Positions 21,667-33,302 of a stretch of 64,000 nucleotides of DNA are shown piece after piece (the first letter of the stretch is position 1; every line of letters starts with the position of its first letter). Position numbers and translations under genes: made by a program. The stretch spans positions 372,001 through 436,000 of the forward strand of contig NW_025408675.1 in assembly GCF_020360975.1 (NCBI RefSeq), given 5' to 3'. The DNA comes from Hirsutella rhossiliensis (lineage: Eukaryota; Ascomycota; Sordariomycetes; Hypocreales; Ophiocordycipitaceae). The notes under the pieces are model-generated. The model saw only the letters and a list, made by a program, of their open reading frames with translations. It had not been told where the DNA came from and did no database searches.

Positions 21667-23125
21667 TCATTCACGTGGCGACGAATCCAAGCAGATGCGG
21701 CCGACAACATCTGGCCCCAGAGCCGCCACCAGCTCGGCTACCGACGCCTTGATGGACGGCCAATCCGTAATCTTCTTCGTGTCCCAGCCCACCAAGTCTG
21801 ACGTTTCGAACAGCGGCCCGCGAGGAAATACTTTGAGGGCAATGTGGTCCAAGTCGACCTCCTCCATCTCGGCAAGAGAAGGGATCCCCGGCATGTCAGA
21901 CTGCAGAAGAGTAATGTTATCATCGTCTTCGCTATTAATGCTGTTGCCATCGCCAGCAGCGGGGCCAGATTCAGAGACATCCATGCCGTCTTCGTCATCA
22001 AGGCTATTCCCTCGATTCTTGGCGGCTGCTTGCCGTTCCAGCGAGAGGCTGACAAAGGGCTTTCTGTCCAGCATTCCGAGTATTTCCTTGTCCAACGGAT
22101 CCCAACTCAGAGCCTCAGGGTCGAGAATGTACTGCGGGGAGTAGTCGATCTTGTATCTCATCTTTGGGCAGCTATGGATGTAAAACCCCGGATACCACCA
22201 GCGGTAGGCGCCTTCTGTGGCCAGGGCAATCTCGAAGAGGGCGCCCAGCTTTCCCGGCGCATACTTGTGTATGCTCTCGTGGTAGAGGAAGTAGACCGAG
22301 CTGACACAGTCGGGCAGGAGGTCGAGAATGCCAATCGCGACGAGGTCGCCATCGATCCGGTAACACTGATGATACGAGCCCAGACGCCGCCTGCTTCCAT
22401 CAGGGGCTACCATGGTCTGGCGCCGCAGGGGAGAGTTGCAGAGGAAGCGCTTGAATGCACGGGGAGTTCTGTCCTGCGGGGCCTCCTTGTGAACGACTTT
22501 TTGATAGTTGTCGTAGACTTCGTACTTTTCCTCGGTAAAGCCGTCGTCTTCAAGTGTGACGGCAAGCTTGTGCGCTGGCTCTGGCGGCTTCTTCAGGTTG
22601 GCATATTCAGCCTCATGGACCCGCTCTGTCAGCTTGAACTCGTTGTCTCGCTTCCTCGTCTCATCCCGAGATCTCGGGTACACTCGAGCGGCCTCTTTGA
22701 TATATGACTCGCCAAGCACGTATCGGTTGAAGCGATTGATGGCTTGCCGCTGGTCTCTGGAAGGCTTGAACTGACTGGAGTCAAGCCGGATGGTGTAGTG
22801 AGGACAGCATGCCTGTCGCTGGTTGGGGCGATACAGGAGCGTTCCTGAACGTCTCCAACTCCGATCAAGCAGGGTTTGGTAAAACTGAGGGCTCAAGGAC
22901 TTTGCGGTTGCATAGTAGGAGAAGCCTAGGAGTGCGGCAAATCGTGAGTCTCTTCCCACATGGTCCGGTTACAAAACAAGAGTCCTCGTGGATCTGTGCC
23001 TGGCGAGCGTCTTTTGATGGCTGACGCGAGACGCCCCAGAGACGGCGAAAGGAAGAAGACTCACGTCTGGACCGAGTTGCCCCTCGAGCGCCACAATAGC
23101 CACAGCTTGAGGAGTTGCCATAACC
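21667..23125 (-). CDS. ATE1: Arginyl-tRNA--protein transferase (Ate1), 5' end unresolved
   Basis: Two exons are clear: one ending at 23065 and one at 22925-21667. The first carries the N-terminal Cys motif (YGNSSSCGYCG) required for activity; after the 139-bp intron the frame reads FSYYATAKSLSPQFYQTLLDRSWRRSG, then the C-terminal GNAT-like domain (SVYFLYHESIHKYAPGKLGALFEIALA, YRWWYPGFYIHSCPKMRYK). The enzyme adds Arg to N-terminal acidic residues, feeding the Arg/N-degron pathway. The frame before GYG has no ATG before an in-frame stop, and a TTGACAG acceptor sits exactly there, so a short upstream exon with the start codon must lie between about 23130 and 23340. I could not fix it, so the given 5' limit is the acceptor. 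Confidence 0.9.
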
Positions 23126-26100
23126 TGTCAAGATAACAGGTACAGTTAGTGGCGGATTGAACAAGACAGACTTGGAAACAACCGTAGAAGATGACGCATT
23201 GCCAGACCCCGCGTCTCCCGCGCCCGAATGCGTGTTCTCATTATTAGATGGAGGAACGATTCATAGGCCCAGGTCCATAGACAGTCTCTGAAGCTGCTCA
23301 AGGCACCAAAACCTGTCGAGCATAGTTCACCATCGTGACGAGGACAACTGATTTATGAGTGGCAGAAAGAAGCCAGGAGACCAACGACGGCGAGCCGGGC
23401 GGAAGCACGGCATCAAGGGCTCAGCGCATAGTCTGAGGCAAAAGAGCCGACATATGCTCTTCTTTGGCTGGGCAGATGATTGTGATCACCATTTCCGCAG
23501 GTTGGCTTCGTTCCACCATCCAACAGTATGGGCAAGATCAAGACACGTGGGGAATGCGCTGGCAGGAAAGGAGGCCCCCTTCCCGAAGACAAAAGGGGGG
23601 CCCGACGCATCAAGGAAAAGAGGTGTGCGTCAACGACATACCCATTGGAGAAAGGAACTCGTAGTCGGACGAGGTGCCTTCAGGGGGTTCCATCGTGGAT
23701 CCCAACTGCCGCGGGGTAGTCGAGCGTCCGCGGAGGCGTCGTGGGGGGAGGGAGAGCCGAGTCGTCGGTTGGTGGATGCCGAGAATTCCCCTGCTTGAGG
23801 AGCAAGCCGATGGATGCGGTGCGTGGAGGGCGGTGGACGAGAGCTGGTGCGTTACACTCGCTCTTTGGTTGGGTCGTGATGAGTTTCAGTCGCTCACTCA
23901 ACATGTCGGTTCAGAGGCCGGCAAGGGCGTCTGATGTCATTGACCGGGCAGAATGCGTTGCTGCTGCATGCGAGGCAGGGAGCAACGGGAGCAACATCAG
24001 ACGACGACGATGCCGCACTGACACGGTGGGCCGCCGATCCTGGAGGAAGCACGCTTGACTTGGCGATGACGCGGGGGCGGGGAGGGGGAGACGTGCTGGT
24101 CCGTGAGAGGATGGCAGACAGTGCTGGCTGGAGAACCGGCTGGGGCTATTTTGGAGATGACCGGCAGTGGTGTGCGTCTGGCCGTGGGCGTGAGCGGGCG
24201 GGAAAAGAGGGATGAAGGAATTACGAACGGCTCACGAGCGGAGAACAAACGAGGACGCTTTCATCCGTGCCATTCGCCTCCAGGTAAATGGTACTTTGCA
24301 CTTTAGGGACCTCTCGCTGCCCAGGGGGCTTTTACAGTGAGGGGCGTGGCGCCGAGTGCCCTGTAGAGAAAGCACATTACAGGGCAGTGGATGGAAGTCG
24401 GTGCTTTCAGCATGCAAGTAGGTACAGTACCTGGAACGCTGTACGGTACCCGTGCAGGCGGCAATCAGAAGACGGCAAGACGCTTGAGGAGGAGCCATGA
24501 GAGACGCAGCATCTCGATGATAGGGCGATGGGCCTCGACTCGATTCTTCAACACCTCCAGACGTGTCACCTTCTCTGCCGAGGACTGACGAAAGCACCAT
24601 GGGCCTGGCACCAAAGATGCCATGTGCAGGCAGAAGAGATGCAGGTCTTGGTTGTATTTCCAATGGGCTGATTCCTTCCATGGCGCACATAATAATAAGA
24701 GGCAATCATCCGCAGCCTCTCCAAACAGACCATCTGCTAGGTCGGACATGCACACACAGGTAGCCTCGTCTGCAAATAGATGCCAGTGCGCAGAGACGGG
24801 CCCGGGCCGCCACCGCCTCAGCCCATCTCGCGGGACGACGTGAGATTCTTGGCGTGACTCGTCTGACGAGGCAGATGGTCTCGAATCGCTGCCCCCTCTA
24901 CAGTACATATCGTGGCATGTACAGTACGTGTATAGCAGAGCTGAGCAAGGCGTTGAGATGAAGGGGTGGCTGGGACGAGGCCTGACGAGAAGTGTCCATG
25001 GTCTCCAAGACGATGCCTGGGACTCGCGCCAACGCTGCACAGGTACTGTACATGAGATGCTTTTCCACCAGCCATACCTTCGGTAAGCTTCACGGGTTAT
25101 TAATATAATAGTCTTGCGGTGATACTTGTGGCTTTCCACGGGTTGCCTGTCCTGGATGGATGCCCGCCCCCCCCCCTCTCTCATCCCCCTCTCTCATCCT
25201 CCCCTCTCTCACATTCACTTCCGCCATGCACACAGTACGATGAGATGCTATTCGTATCGGCTTGTGCCGCCGCGTGGTGTTTCGCAAACGTCGGAATGTT
25301 TGGTGACGTTGGCCATGTGCCTTTCTTGGCTTCCCTTGGTCTCCGAGTCGGGATAGAGGGCGGCGGCGGGGCCACAATAAGTTCATCACTACTACTAGTA
25401 GTACTCCGTACTGTAAGCAGAGTTTTTTCCGAGTACATTTCTGGTACCGTAGGTGTGCTGTGAAAAGGCGGCTAGCTTTGTGTGCCGTACACTCATCACA
25501 TCTTGGTCAACGCTGTAATTACAGTGAGTGCCCCTGGAATACCTGCCCAGAATGCTCACCTTGGCTGCGGCAGGTCACCGCTACCGCCTCCATGCAAATC
25601 ATCGATCCTGCTAGCAACCTAATACAGTACGACACCCTGCAGCCGCACCGGCACCGACCGCTCGCTGGGGCCTAGAACCTTGCCTGCCTCGCTGTGAGGC
25701 ACTAGTAGAATGCCTGGAAGAGGTACCGGAGTTGCTACTATTATTACAGTGGGGCTCTACCTAGGTAGGTACCTACTAGTAGTACACGCCGTACCTGCTC
25801 CGTACTCGCGGGTACTGCGCCTGGTAGACCAGGTACCCTGCCCACCTGCTCCCCCGCGCCGAGAGACCTCGACTTGCTACGCAGGGACCTGAGCGGCCCG
25901 GCCGTCCTGCTCGCACCACTGAATTATAAACCGCGTTGTCGCCCGCCCGCCAGACTCTCGTCGTTTCTGACGCCTCCCACACTCCCCATTGAGCTTCATC
26001 CCCGGTGCTCCGGGACCAGCCTGGGACTGCTCTGACCCTTTGTCTCGTTCAGATCGAGTTCCCTCGTCACACTTTGCACCGACGCAACAGCAGTACAGGA

Positions 26101-26176
26101 TGATGCTTCGCAACACGCTTTGATCTGCCCCGCCGCTCGCAGAACCCCTCGACTCGGGAGCCGCAACGACCGGTGC
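23126..26176. other. Gene-poor intergenic region
   Basis: Three kilobases with no gene I can support. The part nearest ATE1 must contain its first exon. A 239-codon open frame (25184-24465, minus) has no recognisable domain and a non-coding-like composition. From about 24900 the DNA is peppered with short GTAC-, TACTGTAC- and CCTAGG-containing palindromes, and there is a CT-rich run at 25164-25206. Confidence 0.45.
25756..25785. repeat. Palindromic TACCTAGGTA-type motif cluster
   Basis: CTACCTAGGTAGGTACCTAC is followed by TAGTAGTAC. The same motif family appears at about 31448-31466, 32889-32910 and 49669-49690, always in intergenic DNA. Confidence 0.6.
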
Positions 26177-26207
26177 GATATATATATATACATATATATA
26201 TATCTAT
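26177..26207. repeat. (TA)n microsatellite in a 5' leader
   Basis: Two TA runs separated by a C (ATATATATATA-C-ATATATATATAT) lie about 70 bp before the Nudix gene start. Confidence 0.85.
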
Positions 26208-26272
26208 CTGCACCGCCAAACCCGTGTCCGCCGTTCCTGAGAACCTCCCCATCCTCATCGATAGCTTTCAAC

Positions 26273-26845
26273 ATGTCAGGCCCGGGTTCGGAAGGCTCCG
26301 ATGGTCGCTCAATGCAGTCGCGCACCGGTCGGAACAAGCAGCGTAAGTTGGCCCTCTCTGCCACGGACTGCAGTCCTGTTGCTCGCCGCCCCTCACCCAA
26401 CTGACATGGCTTTTCCCGCCGAGCAGGCTACAGCGCCAAGGGAGAGCGTCTGGTTGCGGGAGTCGTCCCGCTCAGTCCGGACCAGAACTACGTCCTATTG
26501 ATCCAGTCGACGCGGCGCAAGGGTTGGGTCTTGCCCAAGGGAGGCTGGGAAACGGACGAGTCGTGCCAGGAAGCCGCCACGCGTGAGGCCTGGGAGGAGG
26601 CCGGTATCACCATCAACATCGACTACGACCTGGGCACAATTGACGAGAAGCGACCGCCCAAGTCAACCAAGGACCGAGCCCGCTACTCCTTTTACCAGGC
26701 TACCGTACTGAGCGAGGTCGACGACTGGCCGGAGAGGCACAAGCGGGAGCGGCAGTGGTTCACACATGCTCAGGCCCACGAGGCTCTGGCCGCGAGGCCC
26801 GAACTGCAGGAGGCCTTGCAGCGTTCCACCATCAATCAGCTATAG
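26273..26845 (+). CDS. Nudix hydrolase, diphosphoinositol-polyphosphate phosphohydrolase type
   Basis: Exons 26273-26342 and 26427-26845 give 162 residues. The Nudix box G62-I84 fits GX5EX7REUXEEXGU perfectly (E68, R76-E77, E80-E81), preceded by STRRKGWVLPKGGWE, the signature of the DIPP/Ddp1/Aps1 branch. Such enzymes cleave inositol pyrophosphates, diadenosine polyphosphates and sometimes polyphosphate, controlling phosphate signalling. The N-terminal 20 residues are Ser/Gly-rich. Intron 1 (84 bp) separates this leader from the domain. DIPP versus general Ap6A hydrolase cannot be separated by sequence alone. Confidence 0.92.
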
Positions 26846-28281
26846 ACGCCGCACCCGCCCTCGACCGGTGAAGCTCGGCGGCGTTTCACGTTGGCTTATT
26901 GCCGTGCCACGGAGACGCTCGTGCGGTACACTCAGCCTGAGGTCCGCGTTGCCTCGCGCTGCCCTGGAGGCCAATTTCTTTTACACACACATCTCATCGT
27001 TTGCAGGGGCAGACGCATCTTGCATCCAGATCAAGGCGTTGCAGGTTGAGGACATTATAGATTTCTTTTGTGCCCCGTTCTCGCCATTTCCCCTGTCTCT
27101 TGCCCTCCCCCTGTTACCCCCCACCTTTTCCTCTTTTATTTGCAACAAGCATCGAGGCCTAGGACGAGGTTGGATGGCAGACGACACATGACTGGCGGTG
27201 ACAGCTCTACGGGCACGAGATGAACCAGGCCAGGTTCTTTGTGATTCGCCGGGTACGGAAAGGGCTTCTTGCCTACGAGCATCGACATCCTTGATAGCAA
27301 GCACTGATAGACGGGGCAGTCACCCCTTGCCGTCCGCACTCGGAAAGCCAGGAGGAAATGAAGGGCTCGCCGCTGAGTAGCGTCGCCTCTATGACACGGA
27401 GCATGCATGGGTATGTCCTATGTATCGCTCATGGACATGATGTGAGCTGGGGCCTCCGGGTCATATGAGCTTACTCGTGGTGAATGAAAACGCGTTTTGC
27501 GTCGTATGTATGGCGATGAAACGAGCACAGCGTAGCGCATGTGCAGCCAGAGCCTGTCCCCTCCCCAAGCCGTCGACACCGTCAGCGCCCGCATCAACGT
27601 GGCAGAGCTTGCTCCGCTCTTCTGTAGCCTCCAACGGGCTTGGCAGCCTCCTTCTTTGGCAGCAGGATATATCTTCGCCCATTCCAATCTCCGCCGCAGA
27701 TCTTGGTCATCTGACCCCGGATCCTCCTTAACCCTGCAGTCAGCCGCGATTACAAGGAATGAAAAGAAAGAAAGTCGTGAGAAAGAAAACCTAGTACGAG
27801 AAGAGCATGGCTAGAAGACGCGGAAAGCATCCTGTCCCACGGGGTGATGCGCTAGCTGAGAGTGAACTATGGAGAGGTGGAGGCTTCGAGCCTCCTCGTT
27901 CCCCAATCTGCCACTTGTTCGAATCTCGCTCGAATCGATGCTTTGATAGGGACAAAGGTCGTCCAGCCCGTGAACTAATAATTGACTGTAGTAGGCCCGG
28001 ACGGCGGGATGTACTGTACAAAGGACAACGACCAGCTCCACAACCCGGCTGCGTGGTTCCGTCGACGTCACATGACTGTACGTTATCGATATCTTTGTCT
28101 TTGTCAGGACGGCCGCGAGCTCCAACGTCTGGCCGCACCCAAGCTTTCTTACCTGAGAGCGTCCCGCGTTTGGCCATGCTCCCATGCACGAGCGCATGAG
28201 GACCCCGGCCCATGGAACCAGCGCGGAAGCCCATACCCGAACTCTTGATGCTCTAAAGCCTTCCCAAATCCCCATGACACC
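26846..28281. other. Intergenic, Nudix 3' side and LSM1 5' side
   Basis: About 1.4 kb with no recognised gene, RNA gene or mobile element. Several short open frames on both strands lack any domain. The last 100 bp before 28282 probably belong to the LSM1 leader. Confidence 0.45.
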
Positions 28282-28942
28282 ATGGAAAAGCTGTCTCTCT
28301 CAGATGCGCCCCCGCACGGCGGCCAGGCCGTTGCTCCTCTTCAGGTCCGGGGCGCTCCGCAGCCACCTCCTCAGCTGCCGCCGCAGATGTTTACGACGGC
28401 GGCCCAACTCCTGGATTTCACTGACAGTACGGACTGATCCTTGCGGCCAATGCTGGTGGTTGACGCTGACGAGTCACGCAGAAAAGCTCATGATTGTGCT
28501 GCGCGATGGGAGGAAGTTGATTGGCGTGTTAAGAAGCTGGGATCAGTTTGGTGGGTTCTTTGCACTGCGTTTTCTACGCTGGCTGAGATTTGATCGCTCT
28601 CCTGACACCTTGGCAGCCAACTTGGTTCTTCAATCGACGACGGAACGGATATTCGCGACGAAAACAATCGGCGCTGACCCCCACGAGACCACGCAGGGAC
28701 TCTACGCAGACGTCTTCCACGGCATCTTCCTCGTCAGAGGAGAAAACGTGCTGATGCTAGGTGAGATCGACCTGGACAAAGACGACGACGCGCCCGCCGG
28801 ATACGAAGTCGCCGAGCTGGAAGTCGTCAAGAAGCTCGCCGAGGAGCGCAAGTCGGTGGAGAAGACCAAAGAAAAGACGCGGTTAAAGAAGCTCGCCAAG
28901 ATTGGGTTTGAGGGGGAGAACCTTGGCGAAATCGCTCTCTGA
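28282..28942 (+). CDS. LSM1: Sm-like protein LSm1, mRNA decapping complex
   Basis: Exons 28282-28426, 28482-28550 and 28617-28942 give 179 residues. Sm1 motif: [29 protein letters not shown] (the invariant DGR and N present); Sm2 motif: GIFLVRGENVLMLGEID. The extended C-terminal helix rich in Lys/Glu is characteristic of Lsm1, where it modulates RNA binding of the Lsm1-7 ring. The ring binds the 3' end of deadenylated mRNA and activates decapping in P-bodies. The N-terminal ~45 residues are Pro/Gln-rich (PPPQLPPQ). Both introns fall in the Sm domain, 55 and 66 bp. Confidence 0.94.
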
Positions 28943-29599
28943 GGCCATCGACTGACGGAGGTTGGCTGGTGGAGGGCAAAAGGCCCGATGCTCCCCGAGA
29001 CACCCCCCCGGTGTATGCCCCGAGTCACGGGCTGCTGCGTTTGCAGCTACGGAGACGGCCTGGGCGGGCAGAATATTGTGAAATGCTCTCCTGGTCGAGA
29101 GGTCTTAGGTTCGTTGCGAGCGGGGGACGTGGATCGCGACAAGTGGTGGACTGGGGCGTTGAGATGGGTCGCCTGGCATGCCACGGAACATGGTTGAAAA
29201 GCTGTACGTCTGCCCTTGCAAGCAGCGCATGGAATGGAGACCTGGCCAAGAATCACCGTCACTTGTGCCGAGTTGATGATCCTTTCTCATGGCGTAGCTT
29301 GACGTCTGCCCCGCGTATCAATGGACCAGGTCGGGCGGGTCACCTCGCTATGCATTTCACCCTCCAGTGACGGACAAAGTCGTACATGGCACACAGGTTG
29401 AGAGCTTGAAGCATTTGGCGGAGAGTGATCTCGCTCACTTGCTATTGTACAGTATTTCCATTGAGAATCGAATCATGCGCATCATGAGAGCCGAGTAGAT
29501 GCATCCAAACGCCATTCAGCCCGTTTGACGTGTCGACATCAGGGCCGGCCATCAAGGTTGCGCCAATGCGCTCAAATCTGGCCCTCCCTATACCACGCC
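28943..29599. other. Convergent 3' region
   Basis: About 650 bp between convergent stop codons; no gene recognised. Confidence 0.45.
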
Positions 29600-30596
29600 T
29601 CAATTCTCGCGTCGTTTTTTGAGATTCTCAAACACTGGTATTGGGGTATCATCCGGGTCTTTCATGCCTCCGAGAAGCCAGTCCGTCAGCCCGACAAACT
29701 TGGCCCCCACGCCTCGCTCCCAGTCGCCGCCCTCCTGGGCCTGCTCGATGGTGTGGGTTAGGATCCTGCCCTGGGCGTCGAAGTCAAAGGTGAAGAGGCC
29801 GGTAAAGGCCTTGTTGGGTTCGACGCCGGCGCCCCTGCCGCCCCACAGGGTCCTGACGATGCCGCCGGGCTCACGGCCGTTGGCGCCCTTTGCCGGCCTG
29901 CGCTTCTCGCACCAACGGACGACGAGCTGCTCGGGGATGGCGCCGGGTCGCCGGGGCAGGAAGGTCAGGGGCTCCGAGGTCATGCGCTCGGCGAGAATCT
30001 CGAGCCTGACGTTGCCGATGATGGGGACGCGGTTCCACGCAATGGGGGATGTCCAGAGCGCGGCGTTGTATGCGACCCGGCCCGAGACGGTGGGGAGGTG
30101 AGGATGGGTCGTGGGGAAGAGCTGCAGGGCGATGTTCGGTGCGAGGATCTCTTGGGGCAGCGGGGACTGCAGGAGGGTCGGCAGGCGTTCTTGGAGTATC
30201 CTGAGAGCTACCCGGTGTGGTGCGTTAGTGAGCTCCCGCAATCGACTGAAAGGACAAGCCATGCGGCATACTCTTTCCGAGCTTGGCCTTGTTGGGATCC
30301 GGGCTCTTCTCGCCTCTGCCCCCGACCCAGCGAAGGCTCGTGGCGTCGAAGGCGGGTCTGGCGAGGCGTACGTGCGTTGAGGACCGCGGCAGCTGCAGCA
30401 GCACCTCTGGGGGCGCGGGTTCCGGCGCGAGGTGGTGGTGCGTGGCGGGCTTGACGTCTGCCCCCGCGGAGCTGCTGCTGCTGCTGATGCTGCTGCTGAT
30501 GCAAACGGCCAAGCGGCATCGTCGGAGCAGAGCCGGGAGGGCGCGGGAGGAGCTGCCGGGGCGCTTGACGGCGTTGCGCATCAGCGGCGCGGCCAT
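29600..30596 (-). CDS. Conserved fungal protein of unknown function, probably mitochondrial
   Basis: Exons 30596-30272 and 30207-29600 encode 310 residues. The first ~45 residues are Arg/Ser/Leu-rich without acids (MRNAVKRPGSSSRALPALLRRCRL plus a Ser run), a good mitochondrial presequence. The remainder resembles a compact alpha/beta domain of the SnoaL/DUF2358-like style: LRILQERLPTLLQS, HPHLPTVSGRVAYNAALW, RLEILAERMTSEPLTF, LVVRWCEKRRPAKG, and TGLFTFDFDAQGRILTHTIEQA, which looks like a paired-strand segment with a D-G turn. I cannot name the family with confidence. Confidence 0.75.
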
Positions 30597-31507
30597 TTGG
30601 TGGTCAGGCCAGCGGCAGTGGAGGGGAGCCGCATAGATGGTGACGATGGGCAGCGGAAGGGGGAGCAGAGTAAGCTGCAGGCTGCTTGACGGGCTTTGAC
30701 GAGCTAAGATGGGATGCTTTCCCCCTTGGGCAGCTCAAAGGCCGGCCCGTGTCAAGATGACGCTGCCCCGAGGGTAGAAGCTGTCGAGGCTGCTTGTCGA
30801 GGCAAGTTATGTCCAATGGTGATGGTCGAGAAGAGGTTATCGACAAGTGGTGGAGGTACTTGGTACCATTGTGGGGGGCGGCTGATCCGCCATGGCGGCT
30901 CCCGGCTGGCGGCACTCTAACAATGACTGCCTAGACGTGCGGTTACTGATGAGGCTGCTTTGTCCGTCTCTCGCTTCCTCGGAGGTCCTCACTCCCTTCG
31001 AGGTCCACAGTGACCATCTGGAGGCGTATGCTGTGAGCGTGTTGCGATTGTCCAACGGCTGATGCGACGCTGACTCTGGACAGAGAGAGGTCAATAACAT
31101 CAAGGGCAAAAGATGCATCACGGCAGCAGCACATGTACAGAGTATACGCAAGACGGGCCACCGTCAGCCTCTGGGACAGCCAAGATTGGAGACGAGACGG
31201 CGTTTGGTCGTCACGCGGCCATGTCCGTCCGTCACATGCGTGCCGGCGGCGGATTGGCCTCGAGTACTTAGCCAAGGGTCGTCCTGCTGCTGTCGGTGAC
31301 GGCTGAGACCCGTGTTCGACAAGCCACGCGGTGACATGAACGGCCATATGTTGCATGCATCAAGGATTCCGTCGTGCATTTCGCTTCCTACCTCGATGCT
31401 GGAGTAGTTAGTTAACTACTGCACTGTACTGTAGGTTGTTGTCGAGTAAGTAGGTACCTAGGTACTCGGCCTCTCTGTACTGTACTCGTCGAAGCGAGAT
31501 ACTACTA
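30597..31507. other. Intergenic up to the Tc1 element
   Basis: About 0.9 kb with no recognised gene. The last 80 bp hold palindromic TAGGTACCTAGGTA and TACTGTACT motifs immediately before the transposon insertion. Confidence 0.45.
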
Positions 31508-32883
31508 CAGTCGGGTGACAAAAGTTCCGGTCAATCCGGCCCACCCACCACAACGCCGCATCAGAGCCCTCTTTTCAACAGCACATTACTTTGCCAAATG
31601 AAGGTCAATTATGAAGCCGAAGATATAAATATATAGAGAATTGAGTGGAGATTATTGTTGTTTCGGCTAGTATTTGGTATACCAGCCACGTGCAGCCACA
31701 ACAGCTTGAAGGCGCCGAGGCATTGATTCTATTAGGTGATTGAGGGTATCCTCTTCAAGGTCTTCCCACGCTCCAACCGCTGCAAAACAGAGCTTCTGCT
31801 TGGAGCTATAGTTCTTTGGAAGGTCTGAGAGCTCAGGGTGAGTCTCCATAATGCTCTCTTTAAGCAGCTTCCATACGTTTTCTATGGGGTTTAGGTCAGG
31901 TGAATATGGCGGCCAGTCGACCAAATCTACCCTGTTTTCTTCGACCCAGCAGCCAAGCCACGCCTGCACAATGGCCGCCGTATGTGTTGAGGCGTTATCT
32001 TGGGCGAATGTATAGCCTGGCTCTGCAATTGTAGGTAGGCTTTCTTGTAAGGTCTCGAGCACACGGCGTGCAGTAACGCCACCACGGGCTGAGTCGGGGT
32101 CTCCTAGCATTGGTGTAAGAGAAGTCCGCCGATTAAAGGAGAAGCCGCCCCAAAACATCTGGGAATGTCGAGTAGGTTTTCCTCTTGCTTGTACGTTTTT
32201 CGGATTTAATCTATCCCCCTTTTTGCAATTAGGAGGGATTTTTGAAGTAAGGGTATTAAGACGTACTGAATTGCAAAACCCACTTCTGTCTCTCGCCGTC
32301 CCCACGAGCGATTGACGTCTCATCAGAGAAAATCCATGTATGCCAAAAGGAAGCTGGCTTTTGATGGTATTGTAGTGCAAATTGTAGCCTCTTTGCAGCA
32401 TGTTCTTCTGTTAATTTTGGACGTCGAAGAGCGCGTACATGTTGTATGCCATGGTGTCGAAGGTACCGTGTTAAAGTACGTGTAGAACACTCTAGAGAAG
32501 CCTCACGAAGAAGCTGAGCATTCGAGATGAAAGGGTCTTTCGCGATGCATCGAAAGATATATCTTTTATGGGTGTCATTGAGCTTTGAGGGTCTCCCAGA
32601 GCGCGGCAAAGATTTCGCACTCGACTGTGTCCTGTAACGCCTGACGATTCCGTAGACAGCTCTAGGAGAAACGTCCTCTTTGACGCCGACGAGGGCAGCT
32701 GAGAAGCCGCAATCAAAGAGGGTCACAATCTTCGTCCTCTTATGAGGGCTCCAGTGTTTTTTTGGGCGTAATTGGGCTCATTTTGAAGGCATGATGGTGA
32801 TTTGAAGAGGAAGGGTTGGAATGTGGGAGACGCGCGTACGCGACGCGCTAGCGTCATTGACCGGAACTTTTGTCCCCCCACTG
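31508..32883 (-). mobile_element. Tc1/mariner-family DNA transposon, 1376 bp
   Basis: The element is bounded by about 28-bp terminal inverted repeats. The left end starts CAGTCGGGT and the right end (reverse complement) CAGTGGGGG, both continuing GACAAAAGTTCCGGTCAAT, so they differ at two positions. Each end is flanked by TA (31506-31507 and 32884-32885), the expected target-site duplication. A single transposase gene on the minus strand fills the interior. The near-identical repeats suggest a fairly recent insertion. Confidence 0.93.
31667..32777 (-). pseudogene. Tc1-like transposase with two frameshifts
   Basis: Read on the minus strand: a start MSPITPKK, an N-terminal helix-turn-helix region (HKRTKIVTLFDCGFS, SPRAVYGIVRRY, SLPRSGRPSKL), then the DDE catalytic core with D in IFSDETS, D in FAQDNASTH and E in SPDLNPIENVW, the last two separated by about 38 residues. 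The C-terminus is MPRRLQAVVAARGWYTKY. Two breaks interrupt the frame: a 7-A run at about 32758-32764 (six would restore it) and a short T run near 32282 after GERQKWV. Both are in homopolymers, so sequencing or assembly error is possible. All three catalytic residues survive. Confidence 0.88.
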
Positions 32884-33302
32884 TAGTCGTACCTACCTAG
32901 GTACTTACCTTGGTGCCCTTCAGCGGGGAGTCAGTCGCTGTTCAACGACCCGGGCGCCTGAGGGTCCCCAACACCGCCTGTGCTGGCCGGCCCGTGCCCC
33001 GAGGAGGCTGTGCAAGTACCGAGTACCTCGCCAGCACGCCAGCACGCCTCGACAAGCATCGGCCCGCACGTGACCCCATCAGCATCCAACCCACCAAGTG
33101 CCAGCCTCCGACTGGCGGCTTTCCTTTCCCTGACGTACCCTTTCTTTCTTTCTTTATTGATACCTACAGTACTCAACCTCGTCAACCCTTCAACCTCCAC
33201 GCCCTTTCGCTCGCCCTCGCTCTCGACATCGCCACCACACCCCGCGTCATCGACAAGACACCTGGCTCCCTCTCCGACGCCTCTGCGCTGTCCGCCGCCA
33301 AC
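32884..33302. promoter_or_regulatory. Upstream region and leader of YPT1
   Basis: About 420 bp between the transposon and the YPT1 start. It opens with the palindromic ACCTACCTAGGTACTTACC motif and continues into a pyrimidine-rich leader with CTTTCTTTCTTTCTTT at 33138-33154. Confidence 0.45.

Noticed and set aside
24465..25184. 239-codon open frame on the minus strand
   Set aside because: No domain, no signal or splice structure, erratic composition with many Trp, Cys and Arg, and it begins in a CT-rich repeat. Looks like chance openness in GC-rich DNA.
27841..27960. Possible tRNA-like stretch with GTTCGAATC
   Set aside because: No complementary acceptor stem or A box could be paired at the right spacing.
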